In this document: one piece after another, positions 36,219-46,600 of the stretch
How the letters are laid out: each line of letters starts with the position of its first letter
Position numbering within the stretch: position 1 is the stretch's first letter
Origin: JAAUUJ01 sp964392245
GTDB lineage: Bacteria; Cyanobacteriota; Cyanobacteriia; Thermostichales; Thermostichaceae
Length of the DNA: 64,000 bases
Reading direction: 5' to 3'
Assembly (NCBI GenBank): GCA_964392245.1
Contig: CAYMOX010000006.1
Coordinates: 1 to 64,000 of the forward strand
Notes under the pieces: generated by a model
What the model saw: only the letters and a program-made list of their open reading frames with translations
Database searches by the model: none
What the model was told of the DNA's origin: nothing
Made by a program: the position numbers and the translations under genes

Positions 36219-36229
36219 GAGGGATCAGA
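36208..36229 (+). repeat. Direct repeat, left copy, at the edge of the sulfotransferase island
   Basis: Matches 37801-37822 at 20 of 22 positions, with an uninterrupted identical core TGAGAGGGATCAGA (36216-36229). This copy contains the PKS2 stop codon (TGA, 36216-36218) and a GAGAGGG ribosome site that no longer precedes a start codon. Joining this copy to the bases after the right copy would recreate a normal PKS2-PKS3 junction. Confidence 0.85.
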
Positions 36230-36596
36230 CATCGGTGGAATTTCTGAATACTCGTTAATAGACTCAGAGAAACCAATAATTGAATAGTGACTAGCGAGTG
36301 ATTCCGAATAAGTGTAGAAATGTAATCTTTCTCAATGGAACTAGGAGGACACATTTCGACCACAACTCGAATAGTGTAGTTGACTGCGGTAGATTCGTAG
36401 TCAATCTAGCAAGTGAGACTACTAGAAATAGCACTTTACTGCCTGACCATCGAATGGTAGCTTCTTAGTGAGATGGTTAACAGATCTCACTGTCAGGATG
36501 TTGGCACTCATGATTAAAGTCAACCTTTCTTTAGCGGTTTACTGAGAATCAGAAAGTGTTGTCCCTTATTTTACATCCACGAGTTACAGGTGTCTT
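36219..36596. other. Non-coding AT-richer stretch before the sulfotransferase gene
   Basis: 378 bases without a credible gene and visibly richer in A/T than the PKS genes. It holds an 8-bp perfect stem AGTGAGAT (36467-36474) / ATCTCACT (36484-36491) around nine bases with no T-run after it, so it is not a terminator. It also holds TTGACT...AGTCAA inverted around 36378-36402. It presumably contains the promoter of the sulfotransferase gene, but I see no convincing -35/-10 pair. No transposase or inverted terminal repeats were found. Confidence 0.5.
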
Positions 36597-37577
36597 ATGA
36601 AAAGCTCCCTCACTCGCAACCAATACTACTCAGATCTGGATGACCAGCACTTACATTTGCTAGATAATGTAAGCTATGAACCTGTCTTTATGATTGGACC
36701 CATGCGATCGGGTACGACAATTTTGCAAAACTTGCTGGCAAAGACAGGTCAGTTTAACTATGTTTCTGGATACCACGTTTATTCTTATGGCAAACTTCTC
36801 AGCAACTATGTAAACAACCTGGAAGTTCATGTAAAAAAGAAATTAAGAGAGCAATTGCAGGCTTCTGGTATTGCTAACCGTATTGTAGATAACATACAGG
36901 TTTCGCCGGATAATCCCTATGAGTATGGCATGATCCTGCAAAATGCCGGCTACAATATGCGTTTCAGGAAAGAAAACTTTCATCTGGCAGATCAGATTTT
37001 CAGAAAAATCCAGTACATATCCTCGGATACCAGCAATCCTCTGTTGCTTAAGAATCCTGCCGATATGCTTTCTATCCCAGATATTAAATCCTGCTATCCT
37101 GGAGCAAAACTGATCTTAATCGCTCGCGATCCCCTCTATATCTTGAATTCGCAGCTTAAGTTTTGGAGGCTTTACTTTTCGAAGGACACTGCTTTCTATT
37201 CGTATTCCTGGCGGCTACATAAACGTGCACATCAGTCACAGATTATAGTCTCTCTTGGTAAGCTCTTTCTCTCTGAACCCCTGGGTTGGCGTTGTTTGAC
37301 TTCCCTCAACTCCTGGGGGCAGAAGCAGTATCTTAAGAGTATTTCCAACCTGCCAGCATCTGATTATTTTATAGTTAAGTATGAAGAACTTTGTGAGAAA
37401 CCTAATCACACTGTGAATGCGATCATGGACTTTCTCGGGCTTGAGATGTCTGGCACGATTGACTTTCAAGACTTGGTGCAGCCGCCTTCACCCAAGCTTT
37501 TGCCAGAGGTCACTGATAATGCTTCCGTGATCAGGAAAAGTCTTGAACCCCTGCATGAATTTTGGGGGTATGCCTAG
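36597..37577 (+). CDS. Sulfotransferase family protein
   Basis: A 326-residue cytosolic PAPS-dependent sulfotransferase-like enzyme. FMIGPMRSGTTILQNLL (about residues 31-47) is the 5'-phosphosulfate-binding loop. LILIARDPLYILNS (about 172-185) matches the 3'-phosphate-binding strand with Arg and a following Ser. The acceptor is unknown; a hydroxyl of the polyketide made by the surrounding genes is the obvious candidate, because the gene lies between two PKS genes on the same strand. Its DNA is A/T-richer than the neighbours and has no GGATCC site, and the segment is bounded by a 22-bp direct repeat, all pointing to later acquisition. The Shine-Dalgarno is weak (ACAGG). Confidence 0.85.
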   Translation: MKSSLTRNQYYSDLDDQHLHLLDNVSYEPVFMIGPMRSGTTILQNLLAKTGQFNYVSGYHVYSYGKLLSNYVNNLEVHVKKKLREQLQASGIANRIVDNIQVSPDNPYEYGMILQNAGYNMRFRKENFHLADQIFRKIQYISSDTSNPLLLKNPADMLSIPDIKSCYPGAKLILIARDPLYILNSQLKFWRLYFSKDTAFYSYSWRLHKRAHQSQIIVSLGKLFLSEPLGWRCLTSLNSWGQKQYLKSISNLPASDYFIVKYEELCEKPNHTVNAIMDFLGLEMSGTIDFQDLVQPPSPKLLPEVTDNASVIRKSLEPLHEFWGYA

Positions 37578-37800
37578 ATTAGATCTCAATCTAAATCGTA
37601 TCCCCTTGAACAAAAGGATTTCGCTTTGCTATCTACAGCAAGATTATAGATTAAATTTTCCCGCATCGATCAGCATCTAACCCTGGGCTCGACAGGATCG
37701 GATAATTCTCATCAAGAGACCAATCTTTAGGTAAGGTAAGCTGGGGAGAATCATTCGGATGTAGCGCTGGATCAGATGTTTGCCAGCATACCGACCCCCT

Positions 37801-37822
37801 TTGACCTGTGAGAGGGATCAGA
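37801..37822 (+). repeat. Direct repeat, right copy, carrying the PKS3 ribosome binding site
   Basis: Right-hand copy of the repeat at 36208-36229 (20 of 22 identical). GAGAGGG here is a working Shine-Dalgarno five bases before the PKS3 ATG, whose A is the last base of the repeat. The distance between equivalent bases of the two copies is 1593 bp. Confidence 0.85.
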
Positions 37823-40800
37823 TGAATCAGAATCCGAGCGTCGTTGACTATAAGTCCCTCATGGAGACTGCCCTGCTCAAGCTGGAGAAACTCCAGTCCA
37901 AACTGGCAGCCGTCCAGCAACAGTCCATTGAGCCGATCGCCATCATTGGCATGGGATGTCGTTTCCCCGCTGCACCCGATCCCCACACGTGTTGGAGACT
38001 GCTTTCTCAGGGAGAGGATGCGATTCAAGAGGTTCCCTCCAACCGATGGGATCTTTCTCGCTATTATGATCCGGACCCCGATGCCCCTGGCAAAACCTAT
38101 ACCCGTGCCGGGGGATTCCTCGAGAAGATCGATCAGTTTGACCCTGCCTTCTTTGGGATCTCTCCCCGTGAAGCCCTGACTCTGGATCCGCAACACCGGC
38201 TGCTGCTAGAGGTGAGCTGGCAAGCCCTGGAACATGCCGGACTGGCCCCTGAAAGTCTGGAGAATAGCCTCACCGGAGTCTTTATTGGGATTAGCAGTCA
38301 CGATTACGCTGACTACCTGGCTGGTCAGATGATCTCCGAGGGTGATCTGAGCCAGATCGATGCTTACGTGGGCACGGGGAATACCGATAGCGTGGCCGCG
38401 GGCCGCATTTCCTATTTCCTGGGGACTCAGGGACCGAGTCTGGCAGTGGATACAGCCTGTTCCTCCTCACTGGTGGCGCTGCACCTGGCCTGTCAGAGTC
38501 TGCGGCAGAAGGAATGTCATCTGGCCCTGGCGGGAGGGGTGAATATTCTGCTTTCCCCTGCGATCACTGTCAACTTCAGCAAGGCAGGGATGCTGTCAGT
38601 GGATGGTCGCTGCAAAACCTTTGATGCTGCTGCCGATGGCTATGGCCGCAGTGAAGGCTGTGGGGTGGTGGTCCTGAAGCGGCTCTCGGACGCGCAGCAG
38701 GATGGAGATCCAATCCTGGCGGTGATCCGCGGATCGGCAGTGAATCAGGATGGTCCCAGTGGAGGATTAACAGTGCCCAACGGTCCGGCTCAGGAGGCAG
38801 TGATCCGGCAGGCATTGGCCAATGGCAAGGTGGATCCAGCGCTGGTGGACTATATCGAAGCCCATGGCACGGGCACCTCATTGGGAGATCCCATTGAAGT
38901 GGGGGCTCTGGGAAGTGTGTTTACCTCCAGTCACAATCGCTCTGAGCATCCTCTGTGGGTGGGCTCGATCAAGACCAATATTGGGCATTCCGAGGCAGCT
39001 GCGGGGATTGCCGGGGTGATCAAGGTGATCCTGGCCCTGCAGCATGAACAGATGCCAGCCCATCTGCACTTTCAGACCCCCAATCCGCATATTCCCTGGG
39101 ATGAATTACCCATCCAGGTGGTGCGAGAGGCTCAGGCATGGCCACGAGGAGAGAAACCCCGGGTGGCCGGGATCAGTTCCTTTGGCTTCAGCGGCACCAA
39201 TGCCCATGTGGTGATCCAGGAAGCTCCCTTACCCACCGCTTACACCCCTTCTGAGATTGAACGTCCTCTGCATCCTCTGACACTATCTGCGAAAACCTCA
39301 GAAGCACTGACAGAACTGGCTCACAAGTATGTAGCTTTTCTTCGTCAGACAGAGCTGGATCTGGGGGATATTTGTCTGACAGCCAACACCGGACGCTCCC
39401 ATTTCATTCACCGATTGGTAGCAGTGGCGGATCACCAGGAAACTATGGCTGCGGCCCTACAGGACTGGCTGGAAGGAACTGAGACTCCCATGGTCACCAG
39501 TGGTCGAGTTCAAGGATCCACGCCTCGGATTGGGTTTCTATTCACAGGGCAGGGATCTCAGTATGTCGACATGGGTCGGGAGCTGTACGAAACTCAGCCC
39601 ACCTTCAAGCAGGCACTAGATCGCTGTGCTCAGATCCTGGATACCTATCTGGATCAGCCGTTGGTGCAGGTGATCTATGCCGAAGGCGACTCACCCCTGA
39701 GTGAAACGGCCTACACACAACCCGCGTTGTTTGCTCTGGAATACAGTCTGGCTCAGCTGTGGATGAGTTGGGGGATCCAGCCGCAGATCCTGATGGGGCA
39801 CAGTGTCGGCGAATATGTGGCGGCTTGTCTGGCAGGGGTCTTTAGTCTGGAAGATGGTCTGAAACTGATCGCAGAACGGGCACGGCTGATGCAGTCTCTT
39901 TCTTCGGATGGAGGGATGGTGTCGGCACTGACGGATCCCGATACCGTGCAAGCCGCGATTGCAGGCTATCCAGATCGGGTGTCGATTGCGGCCTATAACG
40001 GACCGGAGAGTGTGGTCTTTTCTGGGGAGCGGCAGGCCGTGGAAGCGGTGGCCAAGGATCTGGAAACTCAGGGGATCAAGGTCAAACCGTTGGAAGTCTC
40101 CCAGGCATTTCACTCTCCTTTAATGGAGCCGATGCTGAAGGAGTTTGAAGCAATTGCCCGTCAGGTGAAGTTTGCTTCTCCGCGGATCCCGATCATCTCC
40201 AATGTTTCCGGTGAGTTGGCCAGTGAAGAAATCGCCACCCCCGAGTACTGGGTCAATCATGTGCGCCAGCCTGTGAAATTTGCCCAGGGCATGCAAGCTT
40301 TGCAGCAGCAGGGAGTCGGGATCTATCTGGAAGTGGGACCGAAACCGATCCTGCTGGGAATGGGGCGGCAATGTTTGACGGAAGATCAGGGGATCTGGCT
40401 GCCCAGTCTACGACCAGGCCAATCGGATTGGACTCAGATCCTGCAGAGCCTGTCCCAGCTCTACGCTCTGGGTGTAAAAGTTAACTGGCCGACATTTGAT
40501 CAGGATTACCGTCGTCAGCGACTTGCAGATCTGCCCACCTATCCCTTTCAACGGCAACGTTACTGGGTAGAAAAAGCACAGCCAGATTCAGAGCAGATCA
40601 GTCTCCCTTCCCAGGTGCTCTCTCCTGTGGTTCAAGATCTTCTGCAAGGGAACGTGGCTCACCTGAAGGAGCTACTGGTGCAATCGGGCCAGTTTTCCCC
40701 AGAACAAGAACCGATCATCGCGGCAGCCCTGCAACTGTTGGTGGATCAACATCAGGAACACCTCAAGGCAAAAAGCAAGGTGGTTTACGACTACTACAAT

Positions 40801-43629
40801 GCCCTGGCTTCATTTACTGCCGGACTGGATACCACTACTGCCCTTGACAGTCATTTTGAAGAAAACTTTGTTACCTTTGGCCCCTTTCCTGAGATCCTGG
40901 AGGGTTTTTCCTGGATCCGGGTGTTTACGACACCCCAGGAATTCCCCGATTTTGTGCTGCTAAGCCGCCGTGTCCAGAAGGAAATGCGGGCGATTCTCTT
41001 CCGGCTGGTGGATTTCTCTCGGTGCCGCGCTGTGCTGGACTTTGGCTGTGGTTATGCCTCGGATCTGGTTGCACTTGCAGAACGGTATCCGCATTTACAG
41101 CTGCTCCATGGCTACACCATCTCCAGTCAACAGGCGCAGGTGGGGATGGACAAAGTGCGGGCACACCAGCTTGAGGAGCGGGCGCAGATCTTTAACCGCG
41201 ATAGTGCTGTCGATGAATACCCTGCCCACTACGATCTGGTGTTTGGCTTTGAAGTTGCTCATCATATCCTTAATAAAACTGCTTTGTTTGCCAACATTGG
41301 TCGGCATATACATGAGCAGGGCTATCTGGTTCTGGCCGATTTTATTTCAAATGCTGGATTTACCATCGAGCACTACGAAAGCTCCTCCTTTTTTATTACC
41401 CGTGAAGAATGGGTCGAGCATCTCTCCAACAATCAGCTGCAGGTGGTGGAGTGTATCGATATCAGCCGTGAGATTGCTAATTTTCTCTACGATCCCAGGT
41501 TTGAGGAGCATCTGAACCTGATCTACCAGATCAATCATGATGACAACGTTCGGGAAGGATTTCGCTCCTACAACCAGCTGGGAGGGTTGCTACGAAAAGG
41601 TCTGGCCAGCTACATTCTGCTGACGGCTCGAAAGCAAAGCTCACTCGCGGATGCAGATCTACGGCAATGGAATCGCCATCATCTCCAGGAACTGGTACCC
41701 TATTCACTGCGATCTCCTCAGCAGTGGCTCTACAAGCTGAACTGGGTATCCTCGTCTCATGCTAATACCTCCCATGTTGCTCCCGGTCAGTGGTTGATTT
41801 TTGCCGATCAACACGGGGTGGCAGAGGAACTGGCGGCTGCACTGAGGGCAGCAGGGCATCATTCGATCCTGGTTTATCGTGGCGAACACTGTGAACAGAT
41901 TCAGGAGAACCAGTGGCGGATCCGGTTGGCAGAATGGCAGGACTACCAGCACGTGTTGACAGGAGGACCCCAATCCTGGCAGGGAATTGTGCATCTTTGG
42001 AGTCTGGATAGCCAGGATGTCGAGGATCTGAGAGCTTCTGATCTGCTGGAGGCGCAACACCTGGGCTGCCGCAGTGTTTTGCTGCTGGTGCAGGCTCTGG
42101 CTAAGCTGCAGGATGACGCCGTTCGTTCGGGGCTGTGGCTGATCACCCGTGGGGCTCAGGCTGGAGAAGACTCTTCGGCATCGGTACAGGTGCAACAGGC
42201 TTCCCTCTGGGGCCTGGGGCGGGTGATCGGGGTGGAGTATCCTGAGTGGTCCTGCCATCTGGTTGATCTTGATCCCCAGGACTCAGCTACCCAGCAGGCT
42301 CAGCAGTTGCAGCAGGAGCTGATCACGGCAGATGCCGAAACCCAGGTGCGCTACCAGCAGGGGCAACGATATGCAGCCCGATTCCAGAGAGTCTGGTATC
42401 CACAAACGAGCGAGCCACTGCCCGTGAATGAAAATAGCACCTACTTGATCACAGGAGGCTTGGGAGCCCTGGGACTGCAACTGAGTCAGTGGCTGGCGGA
42501 ACAGGGAGCTAAGCATCTGGTGCTCACGGCTCGTCGTTCTGCTACGGAAGCCGCTCAGGCAGTTCTGGATCGTCTGCAGCAGCAGGGGGTTCAGATCCGA
42601 GTTGTGCTGGGAGATATTACACAGGCCGTGGATGTAGAAAAGATCTTTCAGGAGCTGTCGGTTTCCATGCCGCCCCTGAAGGGGATCATTCATGCCGCCG
42701 GCACCCTGGAGGATGGGTTGATCTTTCAGCAGAACTGGGAGCAGTTTGAAAAGGTCATGGCACCCAAGATCCTCGGCAGTTGGTTCCTGCACCAGTACAC
42801 CTGTACCTTGCCGCTTGATTTCTTTGTCTGTTTTTCTTCCGTCGCGGCCTTGCTGGGATCTGCCGGGCAGGGAAACTATGCAGCAGCGAATGCCTTCATG
42901 GATGCCCTGGCCCACTATCGCCGCGGACAGGATCTGGCAGGCTTAAGTTTGAACTGGGGGCCCTGGGCTGAACTGGGGATGGCAGCTCGCCTGGATCAAC
43001 AGCAACAGGAGACGATGGCGGCGGCAGGCATGGGGCTGATTCCGGTTGCCCAGGGGGTAGAGATTTTGGGGGATCTCCTGCGAACTGGGCAGGGACCACA
43101 ACTCGCGGTGCTGGCGATGGATTGGGGTAAGGCTCTCCCCTCCAATGTTCCACCGCTATTCTCAGATCTGGGTCTGGGGACTCGGGAAGCAGTTTCATCA
43201 GATCCGCTCCAGACGGAGAAAAACGACCTGCTCAGCAGCCTGCAACAGGCGATCGGGGTAGCCCGTCAGGAATTACTGGTGAGTTACCTGCAGCAGACCA
43301 CCGCAACAGTCCTGGGCTTTGCCTCAGATCAGTCCCCCGATCCCATGCTCGGCTTCTTTGATATGGGCATTGATTCTCTGCTAGCGGTTGAGCTGCGCAA
43401 CAGGTTACAACGGGACCTAGAGATCCGTCTGGCTTCCACCCTGCTCTTCAAGTACCCCACGATTCAGGATCTGGCCGAGTATCTTGCTTCGCAACTGGAT
43501 CCGGTGGCGCATCGGTTTGAGGAAGAACCTTCTGTGAGTAGCTCATCATCGGCAACCGCAGACAGCACTGAAACAACTCTGGAACAGGAACTCCTGGCGT
43601 TACAGGATCTGTTGAGGTCAGATTCATGA
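37822..43629 (+). CDS. Type I PKS, one module with C-methyltransferase: KS-AT-MT-KR-ACP (PKS3)
   Basis: 1935 residues from the ATG at 37822 (Shine-Dalgarno GAGAGGG); the frame continues upstream to 37780 without support. A docking helix (DYKSLMETALLKLEKLQSKL) is followed by KS (Cys213) and AT (Ser661, QAFHSP, malonyl-type). A methyltransferase domain (about 985-1272) has VLDFGCGYA (about 1071-1079), and its position between AT and KR is that of C-methyltransferases, so an alpha-methyl branch is predicted. KR (about 1539-1725) has Tyr1686 and an LED motif. ACP has Ser1852. There is no DH or ER, so a beta-hydroxyl remains. The tail (TTLEQELLALQDLLRSD) is the PKS1-type docking helix. Overlaps PKS4 by 4 bases (ATGA). 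Confidence 0.94.
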   Translation: MNQNPSVVDYKSLMETALLKLEKLQSKLAAVQQQSIEPIAIIGMGCRFPAAPDPHTCWRLLSQGEDAIQEVPSNRWDLSRYYDPDPDAPGKTYTRAGGFLEKIDQFDPAFFGISPREALTLDPQHRLLLEVSWQALEHAGLAPESLENSLTGVFIGISSHDYADYLAGQMISEGDLSQIDAYVGTGNTDSVAAGRISYFLGTQGPSLAVDTACSSSLVALHLACQSLRQKECHLALAGGVNILLSPAITVNFSKAGMLSVDGRCKTFDAAADGYGRSEGCGVVVLKRLSDAQQDGDPILAVIRGSAVNQDGPSGGLTVPNGPAQEAVIRQALANGKVDPALVDYIEAHGTGTSLGDPIEVGALGSVFTSSHNRSEHPLWVGSIKTNIGHSEAAAGIAGVIKVILALQHEQMPAHLHFQTPNPHIPWDELPIQVVREAQAWPRGEKPRVAGISSFGFSGTNAHVVIQEAPLPTAYTPSEIERPLHPLTLSAKTSEALTELAHKYVAFLRQTELDLGDICLTANTGRSHFIHRLVAVADHQETMAAALQDWLEGTETPMVTSGRVQGSTPRIGFLFTGQGSQYVDMGRELYETQPTFKQALDRCAQILDTYLDQPLVQVIYAEGDSPLSETAYTQPALFALEYSLAQLWMSWGIQPQILMGHSVGEYVAACLAGVFSLEDGLKLIAERARLMQSLSSDGGMVSALTDPDTVQAAIAGYPDRVSIAAYNGPESVVFSGERQAVEAVAKDLETQGIKVKPLEVSQAFHSPLMEPMLKEFEAIARQVKFASPRIPIISNVSGELASEEIATPEYWVNHVRQPVKFAQGMQALQQQGVGIYLEVGPKPILLGMGRQCLTEDQGIWLPSLRPGQSDWTQILQSLSQLYALGVKVNWPTFDQDYRRQRLADLPTYPFQRQRYWVEKAQPDSEQISLPSQVLSPVVQDLLQGNVAHLKELLVQSGQFSPEQEPIIAAALQLLVDQHQEHLKAKSKVVYDYYNALASFTAGLDTTTALDSHFEENFVTFGPFPEILEGFSWIRVFTTPQEFPDFVLLSRRVQKEMRAILFRLVDFSRCRAVLDFGCGYASDLVALAERYPHLQLLHGYTISSQQAQVGMDKVRAHQLEERAQIFNRDSAVDEYPAHYDLVFGFEVAHHILNKTALFANIGRHIHEQGYLVLADFISNAGFTIEHYESSSFFITREEWVEHLSNNQLQVVECIDISREIANFLYDPRFEEHLNLIYQINHDDNVREGFRSYNQLGGLLRKGLASYILLTARKQSSLADADLRQWNRHHLQELVPYSLRSPQQWLYKLNWVSSSHANTSHVAPGQWLIFADQHGVAEELAAALRAAGHHSILVYRGEHCEQIQENQWRIRLAEWQDYQHVLTGGPQSWQGIVHLWSLDSQDVEDLRASDLLEAQHLGCRSVLLLVQALAKLQDDAVRSGLWLITRGAQAGEDSSASVQVQQASLWGLGRVIGVEYPEWSCHLVDLDPQDSATQQAQQLQQELITADAETQVRYQQGQRYAARFQRVWYPQTSEPLPVNENSTYLITGGLGALGLQLSQWLAEQGAKHLVLTARRSATEAAQAVLDRLQQQGVQIRVVLGDITQAVDVEKIFQELSVSMPPLKGIIHAAGTLEDGLIFQQNWEQFEKVMAPKILGSWFLHQYTCTLPLDFFVCFSSVAALLGSAGQGNYAAANAFMDALAHYRRGQDLAGLSLNWGPWAELGMAARLDQQQQETMAAAGMGLIPVAQGVEILGDLLRTGQGPQLAVLAMDWGKALPSNVPPLFSDLGLGTREAVSSDPLQTEKNDLLSSLQQAIGVARQELLVSYLQQTTATVLGFASDQSPDPMLGFFDMGIDSLLAVELRNRLQRDLEIRLASTLLFKYPTIQDLAEYLASQLDPVAHRFEEEPSVSSSSSATADSTETTLEQELLALQDLLRSDS

Positions 43630-46600
43630 CGGACACGGGCTCGCAACAGGGGGGCTCGGCGGCGGCAACCCAGCAAATGCTGCAGGCGCTCAAAGAGGCT
43701 CGTACCCGCCTGGAGGCTGCGGAACGGGCCAAATCTGAACCGATCGCTGTGATTGGCTTAGGTTGTCGCTTTCCGGGAGGGGCAACTGATGCGGATGGGT
43801 TCTGGTCGCTGCTGCAAAACGGGGTGGATGCGGTCATTGAGGTGCCCCAGGATCGCTGGAATATTGACGACTACTATGACCCGGATCCTGATGTTCCGGG
43901 CAAGATGTACACCCGCTATGGGGGATTTCTGCAGGAACCCATCGACCAGTTTGATCCCCAGTTCTTTGGCATCTCTCCGCGCGAAGCCGTGAGCATGGAT
44001 CCGCAGCAACGTCTGTTGCTGGAGGTAAGCTGGGCAGCCCTGGAGCATGCCGGCCTGGCAGCTGATCAACTGCGGCGCAGCCGGACGGGCGTGTTCATGG
44101 GGCTGTGCTGGGATGACTATGCTGAACGCGTCAGGGAGGCGGTGAGCGCCAATGCCGCCGATCTGTATGCCGGATTTGGTATCCTCCGCAGTGTGGCTGT
44201 GGGCCGCATCAGTTATGTTCTGGGTTTGCAGGGGCCTAATATTCAGATCGATACCGCCTGCTCTAGTTCGCTGGTGGCGGTTCATCTGGCCTGTCAGAGT
44301 CTGCGTGCCCAGGAATGCGATATGGCCCTGGCGGGTGGGGTGAATCTGCTGATCTCGCCGCTGACCACACTGGGACGCTGCCAGTCCAAGACATTAGCTC
44401 TGGATGGTCGTTGCAAAACGTTTGATGCGGCGGCTGATGGTTATGGTCAGGGAGAAGGTTGTGGGGTAGTGGTGCTCAAGCGTCTTTCGGATGCCCAGCG
44501 GGATGGAGATCCTATTCTGGCTCTGGTGCGGGGCTCGGCGATCAATCACGATGGTCCCAGCAGTGGTCTGACGGTGCCCAATGAGCAGGCCCAGGAGGAT
44601 CTGATCCGGCAGGCGTTGAAAAATGGCAGGGTCAAACCTGAGCAGATCCATTACATTGAAGCCCACGGCACCGGGACTTCACTGGGAGATCCGATTGAGG
44701 TGGGGGCTCTGGATGCAGTCTTTGGGGCCAGTCATTCCCAGGCAAGTCCGCTGTTGATCGGGTCGGTCAAGACCAATTTGGGTCATCTGGAGGGAGCGGC
44801 TGGGATTGCCTGTTTCATCAAGTTAGTGCTGGCGCTGCAACGGGAGGAGATCCCCCCCCATCTGCACTTTCACACTCCCAACCCCCACATCGACTGGGAT
44901 CACCTGCCCATGCGGGTAACCACCGAAAGAACCCCCTGGCCACGGGGAGAGCATCCACGTCTGGCTGGAGTTAGCTCCTTTGGGATCAGTGGCACCAACG
45001 CCCATCTAGTTCTAGAAGAAGCCCCTCTACAGGCCCCTATTCACAATCCGCCGGAGCGCTCCCATCAGCTCCTGACACTCTCTGCCCGATCTGAGGCTGC
45101 CCTGAAGAAGCTGGCGGGGGCCTATCGACAGTATCTGGTGACCCACCCAGAGACTCCACTGGCGGATCTGTGTTTTACGGCCAACACCGGACGGTCACTT
45201 TTCCCAAAGCGGCTGGGGATGGTAGCAGCCTCAACATCCCAGATGCTTGAACAACTGCAAGCGATCACCCAAGGAGAACCTGAGATCGAGGGGGTGGTTC
45301 GTGGGCAGGCGACAGGTCAGCGGCTCCGAGTTGCCATGCTGTTTACAGGGCAGGGATCTCAATACGTGGGCATGGGCAGGGAACTCTATGCAACTCAGCC
45401 TGCGTTTAAGAAATCTCTGGATCGCTGTGCCCAGATCCTGGATGCCTATCTGGATCAGCCATTTCTGAAGGTACTGTTTTCAAGTGAAGGCGTTTCACCG
45501 ATCGATCAGACCGGCTATACGCAACCCGCACTGTTTGCTTTGGAGTACAGTCTGGCTCAGGTGTGGATGAGCTGGGGGATCCAGCCTGCAATCCTGATGG
45601 GGCACAGTGTCGGCGAATATGTGGCTGCTTGTCTGGCGGGCGTATTTAGTCTGGAAGATGGTCTTAAGCTGATCGCTCACCGAGCACGATTGATGCAGTC
45701 TCTCTCTTCGGATGGAGCAATGGTGTCGGCACTGACGGATCCCGATACCGTGCAAGCGGCGATTGCGGGCTATCCAGATCGGGTGTCGATTGCGGCCTAC
45801 AACGGACCGGAGAGTGTGGTCTTTTCCGGGGAGCGGCAGGCAGTCGAAGCGGTGGCCAGAGATCTAGAAACTCAGGGGATCAAGGTCAAACCGTTGGAAG
45901 TCTCTCAGGCCTTTCACTCCCCCTTAATGGATCCGATGCTGCAGGAGTTTGAAGCGATTGCCCGTCAGGTGAAGTTTGCTTCTCCGCGGATCCCGATCAT
46001 CTCTAATGTCTCCGGTGACCTGGCCAGTCAAGAGATCGCCACCCCCGAGTACTGGGTCAATCATGTGCGTCAGCCTGTGAAATTTGCTCAGGGCATGCAG
46101 GCTCTGCAGCAGCAGGGAGTCGGGATCTATCTGGAAGTGGGGCCGAAACCCATTCTGCTGGGGATGGGACGGCAATGTTTGGCGGAGGAGCAGGGGATCT
46201 GGCTACCCAGCTTACGTCATGATCAACCTGATGGGTCTCAACTTTTGAAGAGCCTGGCTCACCTATATATCCAGGGGATCAAGATTGACTGGAAAAGCGT
46301 TGAAAGTGGCTACACTCGCTGCAAGATCAGTGGCTTACCCACTTACCCCTTTGAACGGCAGCGGTACTGGCTGAATCTTCCAACCCAGACCCACAGGCCA
46401 TCTGTCAAAGATCCACATCCCTCAGAGCTGCATCCTCTCCTGGGTCAGCAGCTGCGCACCCCCCTGCAGGATCAGGTTTTTGAAACCTACCTGAGTCCGA
46501 GCCAGCCAGCTTATCTCCAGGATCACTGCGTTTTCCAGAGGATAATCGTGCCTGGGGCTGCCTACATCGAGATGGCGCTTGCTGCAGGTAGGCATTTATT

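Noticed and set aside
36467..36491. 8-bp hairpin as a terminator after PKS2
   Set aside because: No T-run follows and it lies about 250 bases after the stop; left as an unexplained hairpin.
36219..37800. Insertion sequence or integron around the sulfotransferase
   Set aside because: No transposase, integrase, terminal inverted repeats or attC-like site could be seen; only the flanking direct repeat supports mobility.
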